A program made the position numbers and the translations under genes. Positions 50,895 through 59,379 of a stretch of 64,000 nt of DNA are shown here, in pieces. Under the pieces are notes generated by a model. The model saw only the letters and a list, made by a program, of their open reading frames with translations, had not been told where the DNA came from and did not search any database. The DNA is from an uncultured Bacteroidales bacterium (GTDB lineage Bacteria > Bacteroidota > Bacteroidia > Bacteroidales > Paludibacteraceae). Numbering within the stretch: the stretch's first letter is position 1; every line of letters begins with the position of its first letter. Location of the stretch: NCBI GenBank assembly GCA_902778935.1, contig CACYZT010000006.1, positions 82,784 through 146,783 on the forward strand, read 5' to 3'.

Positions 50895-52703
50895 TTAGGG
50901 GTTGAGGGGAGTGAGGGGATAGACGACATTGACAATGAAGATATTGGCAATGAGGATGATGATATTCATCAGCAGACCTATCTTCAGGAAGTCGCTAAAC
51001 CGATATCCGCCGGGACCATAGACCAGCATGTGTGTGGGAGAGCCGATAGGCGTAGCAAAACTGCTACTAACGGCAATCATGAGTGCAATCAGAAATGGGT
51101 AGGGCTCGTAGCCTAATTTCTCCGCTGCTTCGTACATGATAGGGAAGAACATCGCGCCAGCCGCCGTATTGGATATAAACTCGGTGATGAACGTGCCGGC
51201 AAAGCAGACAGCCGTCATGACGACTATCGGGTTGGTGCCGCAGACATCCAAGATACCCGTTGCCAGCCGCTCAGCGATACCTGTTTTCTGGATTGCCATC
51301 CCAAGAACGGCGCTACAAGCGAACACCATGAGGATATCCCAATTGATAGAACGCATCGCCTGTTCGGGGCTGCAACAACGGAAGAGCAGCATAGCAAAGA
51401 CGGCGAGAATGGCACTCTGGAGCAAAGGAAGAATGCCCAGTGCCGAGAGTGCTACCATAGCAATCATAACCAAACAAGAGATATACGTACCTGCACCGAA
51501 ATTCGGAATATCTTCGGACTCGAAGAAATGGAGGTCTCGTCTCATGGCACCGGTGTCGGTGTGCAATTCGCGAACGCTATCCAAGAGGAGTGTGTCACCG
51601 GCCTGAAGAACGACTTCGCGTGGCGATTGTTCGATACGACTACCTCGTCGGCTGACCGCCACCAGCGATAAATGGTTCCCTTTCTCAAAGCCATTCGTAC
51701 CCATCGTGGTTCCGATGAGCGAACTGCCGAAGGTGACAAACGCGGTACGGAGATGATGCTTGCTTTGCTGGACTTCATCATAATGGAAGACCGGATGGTC
51801 AGCGCTTACCAGACCATGCTTGTATGCGATTTCGACCAAGTCCACAAACTGTCCGGCATAGATAAGCCGGTCTCCGCCCATCAGCGGTTCATCGTCCGGC
51901 ACAGGAGAGACGATGTTCTCATCATCGAAACGGCGTAACTCCACCAGACTACAGCCGGGAATATTATTGAGTCCTATTTCGCCGATCTCTTTGCCTATAT
52001 TCGGATTATCAGCAGGAACGAGCAGTTCGGCTGTGTAGTCTCCGGTCGATTCGAAGGCCTCTTCCGGCGACTTCCTGTTCGGCAGCAACCGTCGCAAGGC
52101 TATGATAGACAATATACCGACTGCGAGACAGAACAATCCGGGAATAGTGGTGGCGAGGATATTCATTGCCTCGCCTGTTTTTTGCTCATACAGTCCGCTG
52201 ATAATCAGGTTAGGCGGTGTACCGATAAGCGTACACACGCCGCCCATGCCGGACGCGTAACTGAGCGGAATAAGGAGTTTGGAGGGCGATATACCGAGCT
52301 TTTTCGACCACAGCTTGACGATATTCACAAAAAGCGCCACGACGGTGGTGTTGCTCAAGAATGAGCTGAGAGCCGCGACGGGTATCATCAGTCGTGTGAC
52401 CGCCCGGGTGTAGGTCTTCGGCATACCAAGAAGAGCCTTGACAATCCACTGCAGCACGCCGGTATAGGTTAGTCCGGCGATGACCACGAACAGCACTCCT
52501 ACCACGACGACCGAGGTCTGACTTATGCCGGACAGAGCTTCCTCAGTGCTCAGCACACCGGTGACATACAGGATACCTACAGCAGACAGGAACACGATGT
52601 CCGAGCGCAGCCGAGTAAACAGCAGTACGCTGAACATCGCGAAAATAGTGATTATCGTAATCCACGCGTGCAGATTGAAGCCTAAGAATTCGAAGGTCTC
52701 CAT
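50895..52703 (-). CDS. SLC13 family permease with two TrkA-C domains
   Basis: The 602-residue protein has about eleven membrane segments, split by two soluble TrkA-C domains (around residues 220-400, with PGCSLVELRRF and GNHLSLVAVSRRG). It shows the DASS/SLC13 pattern SNTTVVALFVNIV in the first half and SNTAAGAMFFPIM in the second. These are sodium-coupled carriers of dicarboxylates, sulfate or similar anions. It is the last gene of the efflux operon, one base after the PII-like gene. Confidence 0.88.
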   Translation of the reverse strand: METFEFLGFNLHAWITIITIFAMFSVLLFTRLRSDIVFLSAVGILYVTGVLSTEEALSGISQTSVVVVGVLFVVIAGLTYTGVLQWIVKALLGMPKTYTRAVTRLMIPVAALSSFLSNTTVVALFVNIVKLWSKKLGISPSKLLIPLSYASGMGGVCTLIGTPPNLIISGLYEQKTGEAMNILATTIPGLFCLAVGILSIIALRRLLPNRKSPEEAFESTGDYTAELLVPADNPNIGKEIGEIGLNNIPGCSLVELRRFDDENIVSPVPDDEPLMGGDRLIYAGQFVDLVEIAYKHGLVSADHPVFHYDEVQQSKHHLRTAFVTFGSSLIGTTMGTNGFEKGNHLSLVAVSRRGSRIEQSPREVVLQAGDTLLLDSVRELHTDTGAMRRDLHFFESEDIPNFGAGTYISCLVMIAMVALSALGILPLLQSAILAVFAMLLFRCCSPEQAMRSINWDILMVFACSAVLGMAIQKTGIAERLATGILDVCGTNPIVVMTAVCFAGTFITEFISNTAAGAMFFPIMYEAAEKLGYEPYPFLIALMIAVSSSFATPIGSPTHMLVYGPGGYRFSDFLKIGLLMNIIILIANIFIVNVVYPLTPLNP

Positions 52704-52704
52704 T

Positions 52705-52998
52705 TTATACGGTAGCTACAATATCCCAGACAAAGGCGCGAACACCGACTTCCTCGTTACGCAAATCCAGTTTCTTGACGGACTCGAGGAGCGCGGGCAC
52801 TTGGTCATCTTCCACAATGGTGATGACGCAGGAGTTCATCTCGGGCCAAGCGTGCGTACCACGACGGGGTTCACCGCCGTTGGTACCACGACCTTGTACC
52901 TGCTCAAAGAAAGTAAATCCTTTGATTCCCAAGACATCCAACATATATTCGACTCTACCTGTGTTCGCCTGGTTGAACACAATCATTACAGATTTCAT
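52705..52998 (-). CDS. PII-like small signalling protein (97 residues)
   Basis: The protein has a PII-like ferredoxin fold signature: VMIVFNQANTGRVEYMLDVLG at the start, then RGTHAWPEMNSCVITIVED. A glycine-rich T-loop-like segment (VQGRGTNGGEPRRG) lies in the middle. Such proteins near RND pumps are a recurring Bacteroidota feature. It may sense a metabolite or metal and control the pump or the carrier. The start at 52998 was chosen over an ATG at 53007. Confidence 0.72.
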   Translation of the reverse strand: MKSVMIVFNQANTGRVEYMLDVLGIKGFTFFEQVQGRGTNGGEPRRGTHAWPEMNSCVITIVEDDQVPALLESVKKLDLRNEEVGVRAFVWDIVATV

Positions 52999-53014
52999 GT
53001 TATTCAATGATTAA

Positions 53015-56000
53015 TTATTTCTTTACTTTAATATCCATGAAGATGAATTTCTTGCGGAGGGCTTCCTGTTTGTCGCGGTCGCCGTGCTTGGTCATCGAGC
53101 CATAGAGGACAGGCACGAGGAATAGCGTCAGGAAGGTGGAGACGGTCAGACCGCCTATGACGACGATACCTAACGGTTGCCACATTTCGGCTCCTTCACC
53201 CGAGCTGACAGCCATCGGCACCATACCTAAGATGGTAGTGAATGCAGTCATAAGGATAGGACGAATACGGCTACGACCGGACATGGCGATAGCCTTATTG
53301 AGTTCGTATCCCCGTTCGCGCATAAGATTGATATAATCGACGAGCACGATACCATTCTTCACTACAATACCGACAAGCAAGACGATACCCAAGGCTCCGA
53401 TCATATCCAGGCTTCGACCTGTGAGCCACAGCGCAAGGATAACACCCGTGAGGGCAGGGAAGATAGTCAGCATGATAATAAACGGCATGAGCAAGCTTTC
53501 AAACTGCGAAGCCATGGTGATATACACAAGCAGAATAATCAACATGCCCAATAGAAGCATATCGCTGAAGGTCTCTTGCTGGTCCTCGTAGTTACCCGCC
53601 AATTGGACCGAATAACCGACCGGCAGGTCGAGTTCCGGCACTACTTTCTCATTGATCTGGCTTGCCAACTCACCCAGTGAAGTCTTATACGGCGTTACCT
53701 TGACGGTAACGATACGCTGACGCGACTTACGCTCGATGGTAGGCGGAGCCCAATATTCGCCTATAGAGGCTACCTCCGACAGTTTGACTCTCGAACCCGT
53801 GGGTGTCGGAATGGTCAGGTCCATCACATCGGAGAGCGAGTTACGGTCTTCCTCACGGAGACGCACGACGATATCGTGCTCGGAACCGTCGTCTTTGAGA
53901 TAGCCGCAGTTCATACCCGCTACGCGGTTACGCAGATAGGTAGAGATAGTTGCGGAGCTGAGGCCCAGACGCGAGGCTTTCTCTTTGTCAATCGTGATTT
54001 TGATATCCGGACGGTCGTCCTCACGGCTGATATTGACGTCACGCGCACCCGGCAACTCCATACAGAGACGGCGTGTCTGGTCGGCAAGCTGACTCGTCTT
54101 ATCGAAGTCATAGCCGTAAATCTCGACATTAACGGTGTTACTACCTCCGCCGGGACCATTGGAAGCCACCTGACATTGGTATTCCACAATCTCCGGATAG
54201 CGCGCCATCTCTTGACGGAGGATTTCGGCAATCTCCCAGATGGTTTTATCGCGCTCCCATTTCTTATTGAGACGGACAGTCATGGATATCTTGTTGTTCA
54301 TCGTGCTGGAGAAGAGCGCTGCGATGGTAGCATCATCGTTCGAACCGGCAGAGGTGTTGATAAGCTCTATATCCGGCACAAGAACCATGAAGCGTGTCTC
54401 CAGTGCGCGGGCGGTCTTCAGCGTCTCTTCGATACGCGTACCGCGTTGCAGTTTAACCGTCACGGAGAGACGTCCGTTATCCTGCTCCTGCATGAAGTCG
54501 GTACCGATGTGACCGGTGAAGACAGGAATAAGGGACAGACCGAAGATGCCGAAGATAACCAGAATAGTGATGGCTTTATGACGCAGACACCATCCGAGCG
54601 ATTTCTCATACCAGGCGTCAATAACATCCAGCATGTGCACCACGGTGCGTTCGTACCAGCCTTTCTTGCCGGCTTCATCATCGATGAGGTTTCCGTTCTC
54701 GTCCACATGCACTTTCTTCGCTTTGAGCAGCTTGGAGCAGAGCATAGGAGTCAACGAGATAGCGACAAGCGTAGAGGTACAACAAACGACCGTCACAATC
54801 CATCCGAGTTCATGGAACATGATACCCGCCATACCATTGAGCATCGTCAGCGGTACGAACACAGCCACGAGCACGAGGGTGGTAGCGATGACAGATACCC
54901 ATACTTCGTTCGTCGCATAGATAGCCGCCTCATGCGGGTCTTCTCCACGCTCGACGTGGCGGGTGATATTCTCCAAGACCACAATCGCATCGTCCACGAC
55001 CATACCGATGGCGATGGTGAGCGAACAGAGGGAGATGATATTGAGCGATGAATCGGCCACACCCAGATAGATGAACGCCACGATGAGGGCGATAGGAATG
55101 GTGATACCGATGATGAGCGTCGCACGCCATTTACCGAGGAAGAAGAGCACGACGAGCACGACGAAGAGCAGGGCGTACATGACGGACTCTTCGAGCGAGT
55201 TGATGGAGTTCTGGATTGTATCCGAGAGGTCGTAAATCTTCTCTATCTTCACATCCGACGGCAGTTGTTTCTGTATCTCGTCCAGTTTCTTGCGAACCTG
55301 CTGACAAATCTTAACGGTGTTGGCACCTGTCTGCTTGGCAACAATCAAACGAACGGACTCACGGCCGTTGGTTTTCTCATCCAAAGTCAAGTCTTTGATG
55401 GTGTCCTTGACGGTAGCGATATCGCGGATGAAGACCTGTTGTCCTTTCGGCGTCATGGTGACCATAAGGTCCTCAATCTCGCTGGACTCGATATACTCGG
55501 AGCGCACCTGCATCTGGTATTGCTCTTGTGGCATTTTGATTGTACCGGAGGAGAGGTTGAGGTTGTTGGCTTGCACCACTTGTCCTACCTGCTCGATGGT
55601 CAGCCCGTACGCATCCAGTTTCTGCTGGTCGATATTGATATATATATAGCGGTCAGGTGCACCGGAAAGGGATATGTTACCAATTCCGTCCACTTGGTTA
55701 AGCTGCGGAATGACTTCGTCATTGAGGATCTTATCCAATCCCGCGTAGGTCTCGTCTGCCGTGATAGAATACTGGGCAACCGGCATAGCGGAAGTCGAGA
55801 GCTTGAAGATCATCGGCGTACCGCAGTTGTCCGGCAGGTTTGACTTGGTCATATCCACATACGAGCGGACATCGTTCACCGCCTCGTCCATGTTGGCACC
55901 CCATTCGAGTTCGAGCATGACCATAGACATATTATCCTTCGATTGCGAGGTGATATGCTTGAGGTGGTCCACCGAAGTAAGGGCGTTCTCCATGTACTTG

Positions 56001-56191
56001 GTCACGTTGGTCTCCATCTCGGACGCTGAGGCTCCGGGATAAGTGGTCATGACGGTGATGTACGGTGGATCCATCTGCGGGAACATATCCACCGGCAGTT
56101 TGAGAAAACTAAAGACACCGATGACGATGACAGCGATGAAAATCAACGCTGTGGTCACCGGTTTCTGTATTGCACTCTTATATATTGCCAT
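53015..56191 (-). CDS. Efflux RND transporter permease (HAE1/AcrB type)
   Basis: The 1058-residue protein is an inner-membrane pump of the hydrophobe/drug exporter type. It has the twelve-helix plan with two large periplasmic loops. The membrane Asp residues of the proton relay are seen in AIGMVVDDAIVVLENI near residue 400. It begins with FIAVIVIGVFSFLKLPVDMFPQMDPP. It works with the adaptor and TolC genes just upstream. Confidence 0.95.
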   Translation of the reverse strand: MAIYKSAIQKPVTTALIFIAVIVIGVFSFLKLPVDMFPQMDPPYITVMTTYPGASASEMETNVTKYMENALTSVDHLKHITSQSKDNMSMVMLELEWGANMDEAVNDVRSYVDMTKSNLPDNCGTPMIFKLSTSAMPVAQYSITADETYAGLDKILNDEVIPQLNQVDGIGNISLSGAPDRYIYINIDQQKLDAYGLTIEQVGQVVQANNLNLSSGTIKMPQEQYQMQVRSEYIESSEIEDLMVTMTPKGQQVFIRDIATVKDTIKDLTLDEKTNGRESVRLIVAKQTGANTVKICQQVRKKLDEIQKQLPSDVKIEKIYDLSDTIQNSINSLEESVMYALLFVVLVVLFFLGKWRATLIIGITIPIALIVAFIYLGVADSSLNIISLCSLTIAIGMVVDDAIVVLENITRHVERGEDPHEAAIYATNEVWVSVIATTLVLVAVFVPLTMLNGMAGIMFHELGWIVTVVCCTSTLVAISLTPMLCSKLLKAKKVHVDENGNLIDDEAGKKGWYERTVVHMLDVIDAWYEKSLGWCLRHKAITILVIFGIFGLSLIPVFTGHIGTDFMQEQDNGRLSVTVKLQRGTRIEETLKTARALETRFMVLVPDIELINTSAGSNDDATIAALFSSTMNNKISMTVRLNKKWERDKTIWEIAEILRQEMARYPEIVEYQCQVASNGPGGGSNTVNVEIYGYDFDKTSQLADQTRRLCMELPGARDVNISREDDRPDIKITIDKEKASRLGLSSATISTYLRNRVAGMNCGYLKDDGSEHDIVVRLREEDRNSLSDVMDLTIPTPTGSRVKLSEVASIGEYWAPPTIERKSRQRIVTVKVTPYKTSLGELASQINEKVVPELDLPVGYSVQLAGNYEDQQETFSDMLLLGMLIILLVYITMASQFESLLMPFIIMLTIFPALTGVILALWLTGRSLDMIGALGIVLLVGIVVKNGIVLVDYINLMRERGYELNKAIAMSGRSRIRPILMTAFTTILGMVPMAVSSGEGAEMWQPLGIVVIGGLTVSTFLTLFLVPVLYGSMTKHGDRDKQEALRKKFIFMDIKVKK

Positions 56192-56193
56192 AA

Positions 56194-57201
56194 TTATTCA
56201 ACTACATTGATTTTAACTCCGTCAACTAATTTGTGCTGGCCGGTGGTGACTAATTCTACACCCGGTACGATTTCCGGTGCGATGATTTCAATCTCTTGGT
56301 CGAAGCGTTGCCCCAGTTCGACAGCTACGCGTTTAGCGCGTCCGTTCTCATTGATGAACACATAACGGTCGTTTGCGCCGACGAGTTTCTCAACAGACTG
56401 ATAGGGAACTACAATCGTGTTTGCCTTGCCCAGACCGATAGTGGTGGTGACATACATACCCGGGCGCAGGAGATTCTTGCTATTCGGGATGACAATCTTA
56501 ATCTGGAAAGTGTGGCTTGCTGCATCGATGGTCGGATAAACGACTTCCACGGTAGCAGGGAACACTTTATCGGGGTAAATCTCCGATGTGAGCGTCAGTT
56601 TCATACCTGCTTTGAACTGCGGGAAGTAAGCTTCCGGTATAGCTACGAGTGCTTTGAGTTTGTCTATCTGCGTCAAAACCAATATCGGCTGACCGCTGTA
56701 GAGCTCGCCGTCCTCGTAGTTTTTAGCCGAAATGACGCCGCTGAACGGAGCTTTGACATACGTGTTGGTCTGAAGGAAGTCCAGTTGCTCCTTGGTGGAG
56801 TTGAACTGCGTCACAATCTGGTCGTATTGCTGCTGTGTAGCGGAACCGGTTTTGAGCAGTTGTTTGACACGATTTCGCTCAATCTCAAGGTTAGCCAATG
56901 AGATTTTCGTGGTCTTGTACTGTGTCTGGTCCATGCGGACGAGGTCTGCTCCTTTGGATACCCGGTCTCCTACTTCGCGGTAGATATGCTCAATCTTACC
57001 TGTGAGTGAAGGCGCTACATTTTGCGTAAGATAGCCTTGGAGGTTGGTAGAAACGGAAATCTCGCGCTCTATCTCACGCGGTTGGAGAACGGTAATGCGA
57101 ACCTGCTCCACGCGTTCTTCCTCCTGCGAAGCGGATGTGTCTTTGCCACCGCAGCCAACGAGTGTCAGGGCTGCGAGGATGTAAAGAATGTTCTTTCTCA
57201 T
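56194..57201 (-). CDS. Efflux RND periplasmic adaptor (lipoprotein)
   Basis: The 335-residue membrane fusion protein has a lipobox TLVGC with Cys17, a barrel-sandwich hybrid domain (GYLTQNVAPSLTGKIEHIYREVGDRVSKGADL), an alpha hairpin around residues 100-140 and a C-terminal beta barrel. It joins the inner pump to TolC. The start at 57201 gives the lipoprotein signal. It lies two bases ahead of the pump gene. Confidence 0.93.
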   Translation of the reverse strand: MRKNILYILAALTLVGCGGKDTSASQEEERVEQVRITVLQPREIEREISVSTNLQGYLTQNVAPSLTGKIEHIYREVGDRVSKGADLVRMDQTQYKTTKISLANLEIERNRVKQLLKTGSATQQQYDQIVTQFNSTKEQLDFLQTNTYVKAPFSGVISAKNYEDGELYSGQPILVLTQIDKLKALVAIPEAYFPQFKAGMKLTLTSEIYPDKVFPATVEVVYPTIDAASHTFQIKIVIPNSKNLLRPGMYVTTTIGLGKANTIVVPYQSVEKLVGANDRYVFINENGRAKRVAVELGQRFDQEIEIIAPEIVPGVELVTTGQHKLVDGVKINVVE

Positions 57202-57226
57202 ATTGATATTCATTATTATTATTTCT

Positions 57227-58573
57227 CTATTTATTCAGGAATTCTTCGAGACTCGATTGCGCATTGATGAGCGTCAACATGGCGTTGACGTAGGTCGATT
57301 GCGCATTAATGAGGTCGTTGGAAGCGTTGGTCAGTTCAATGTTTGACGCGGCGCCCCATTTATATTTCTCCGTGGCGGAGTTAAAGACACGTTTGGATAC
57401 CTCGATATTATCCTTCTCGTTCATGTAGGTCTCATAAGCGTTGGTGAGATCAAAACAAAGCTGGCGATATTGGATAGAGAGGTTGTCTGTCATCTCAGAG
57501 AGGGTGTTTTTAGCCCGCTCATAGGCAATCTTCTTCTCTACCACTCCCGCTGCGCGTTTGGCAGAGGACCAAAGCGGCATCTTGACGGTAACCTGTACCA
57601 CATTCGGCGGCGTCATACGCATACCGCCCTCGCCATAGTATTTCTGGTTCTGGTAGTTATACGCGAGCGCGATAGTCGGTCCATAAGCCCATCCCGCCAT
57701 GTGCACATTGCGTTTGGCAAGTTCGGCAGAGCGCTCTACGGTCTGATAATCAAGGTTATTACGGATATCGAACGGATCACTCAACAGAGTCAGTATTCTC
57801 TCGGGAGAGAGGATAGCGTCAATATTGTCGGTGAGCGTCAATTCGGTCTCTACGGGCACGTCCAGCAGCACTTTGAGGCTGTTGGTAGCAAGCTCGATAT
57901 TCCGTTTTTGGGAGTTAATCGAGTTCTTGAGGGTATTGACACGCACGCGGATCTGGTCGGCAGCTGTCTGCTCGGCGGCGCCGGCATTCACAGAATATTG
58001 GGTAATCTGCTCGAGGTTCTGTATGTTCGCCAGAGACGAGTCCAGAAGGTTGGTAATACTCTGAAGCGCGAGCACGGAGACATAGCTGCTCATTACGGAG
58101 CTACGGAGTTGGTTTTCCGACTCCTCAAGCGCAATCTTCTTCATTTGGATGGCAATATTGTTGAGAAGCACTCCTACAATCCCCTGTCCGTTAAGACCGA
58201 TAGTTGCCGTCACGCCGAGTGCGCCGACATTAGGCATGTTGATTTTGACATCCGTTCCCATCATCGACAGCGTAGCACTATATCCGCAGTAGTTCGAATA
58301 GGAATACGAACCATCCGCCTGTGGTAACAGAGAGGCGATAGTCTGCCAGCGTTTGGCATATTCTTCCTGTACCGAGAGGGAGGCGTTCTTAAGTGTTCGG
58401 TTTTGCTTTACTGCGTAATCTTGCGCCTCGCGGAGGCTCAGGCTGAGAGCAGCAGGATTCTCTTTGTGAAGAATATCACGCGAGCCATGTGTAGCCGCCA
58501 TGACATGGTCTTCTGCTTTCATTGTAGTGACACTCATCGCGAATGCCAACATCATAAATAATACTTTCTTCAT
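57227..58573 (-). CDS. TolC family outer-membrane efflux channel
   Basis: The 448-residue protein has a signal peptide (KKVLFMMLAFAMSVTTMKA) and the two-fold repeat of TolC: LSLREAQDYAVKQNRTLKNASLS in the first half, SAELAKRNVHMAGWAYGPTIAL in the second. Each has the long helices that form the periplasmic tunnel. It lies 13 bases after tetR. Confidence 0.93.
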   Translation of the reverse strand: MKKVLFMMLAFAMSVTTMKAEDHVMAATHGSRDILHKENPAALSLSLREAQDYAVKQNRTLKNASLSVQEEYAKRWQTIASLLPQADGSYSYSNYCGYSATLSMMGTDVKINMPNVGALGVTATIGLNGQGIVGVLLNNIAIQMKKIALEESENQLRSSVMSSYVSVLALQSITNLLDSSLANIQNLEQITQYSVNAGAAEQTAADQIRVRVNTLKNSINSQKRNIELATNSLKVLLDVPVETELTLTDNIDAILSPERILTLLSDPFDIRNNLDYQTVERSAELAKRNVHMAGWAYGPTIALAYNYQNQKYYGEGGMRMTPPNVVQVTVKMPLWSSAKRAAGVVEKKIAYERAKNTLSEMTDNLSIQYRQLCFDLTNAYETYMNEKDNIEVSKRVFNSATEKYKWGAASNIELTNASNDLINAQSTYVNAMLTLINAQSSLEEFLNK

Positions 58574-58586
58574 ATATTGTTTTTGT

Positions 58587-59183
58587 CTATTCATATAATT
58601 TTAGTCCTTCTTCACTCAGCACGCCGCGGACGAAGATATCCATGGCGGTGTGTGCGAGTTGGTGCATGTTATGGTTGTGCGCCTCAATGACCTCAAAGTC
58701 CCGAATGGCGTCGTTGTGGATTTTTGCAAAGAGCACAGCCGTTAGTTCTATATTAAGGTTCGCACGCACGAGTCCTTCCTGCACGCCCATTTCGAGATAG
58801 CGGATGATATACTCTTTCTGCGCTTCGAAACACCTGATTTGGAAGTCCGCGAATTGCCGCGGGTAGTATTTCTTGAGATCATAGACCAACTGAGGAACAC
58901 GGCGGACGTCATTTTTCTCCGCCTCCTGGTGTTTGACAAACGCCTTCACCAAGCGCCGGAAATCGTTCTGCGCCAACAACTCCTTCATCTTGCATTCCAT
59001 ATAGTCGATATTGGCCTGCAGCATCTGTTCGATGAGCTCGTCCTTGGACGCAAAATAGACATAGAATGTCTTTTTGGACATGCCGAGTTCATGGCAGATA
59101 TCGTCAATGGAGACACTACGAATACCGAGGCGAAAGAATAGTTCGCCTGCCGTCTTGATAATATGTCTTTTCTGGTCTTCCAT
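58587..59183 (-). CDS. TetR/AcrR family transcriptional regulator
   Basis: The 198-residue protein has an N-terminal helix-turn-helix (IIKTAGELFFRLGIRSVSIDDICHELGMSKKTFYVYFASKDEL) and a C-terminal ligand-binding part. It heads the efflux operon and very likely represses it. The start at 59183 was chosen because the promoter gives a transcript start near 59281 and this ATG starts the helix-turn-helix. Inverted repeats in its leader may be its own operators. Confidence 0.92.
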   Translation of the reverse strand: MEDQKRHIIKTAGELFFRLGIRSVSIDDICHELGMSKKTFYVYFASKDELIEQMLQANIDYMECKMKELLAQNDFRRLVKAFVKHQEAEKNDVRRVPQLVYDLKKYYPRQFADFQIRCFEAQKEYIIRYLEMGVQEGLVRANLNIELTAVLFAKIHNDAIRDFEVIEAHNHNMHQLAHTAMDIFVRGVLSEEGLKLYE

Positions 59184-59186
59184 TCT

Positions 59187-59215
59187 GGGGTCCCCGAGGA
59201 TTTTAATCCTTGGGG
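59187..59215. promoter_or_regulatory. Strong hairpin just ahead of the tetR start
   Basis: The arms CCCCGAGGATT and AATCCTTGGGG surround a TT loop. GGGGTCCCC (59187-59195) is a competing palindrome. On the minus strand it covers the bases just ahead of ATG 59183 and may hide the ribosome-binding site. Confidence 0.5.
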
Positions 59216-59228
59216 AGAGCGTAGCGCA

Positions 59229-59258
59229 TGACGTAGCGTCACTGAGCTGCAATGCAGC
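59229..59258. promoter_or_regulatory. Two adjacent 13-bp inverted repeats in the tetR leader
   Basis: TGACG-TAG-CGTCA (59229-59241) and GCTGC-AAT-GCAGC (59246-59258) have the same geometry: 5-base arms and a 3-base spacer. They lie between the promoter and tetR. TetR operators are often palindromes of this size. Confidence 0.45.
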
Positions 59259-59287
59259 GAATCACGCGAGTCATAGCGAAAGCGAGT

Positions 59288-59319
59288 GCAAAGGTACGCT
59301 TTTTTTATGAATTGTGCAA
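59288..59319 (-). promoter_or_regulatory. Bacteroidota-type promoter for the efflux operon
   Basis: On the minus strand TTG (59319-59317) is followed after 20 bases by TACCTTTGC (59296-59288). The leader to tetR is about 100 bases. Confidence 0.8.
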
Positions 59320-59379
59320 GAAAATAGGAAACTTTTTTCACTTTTATAGTTTCCTTGTAAACTACGGTTTGCAAAAGTG

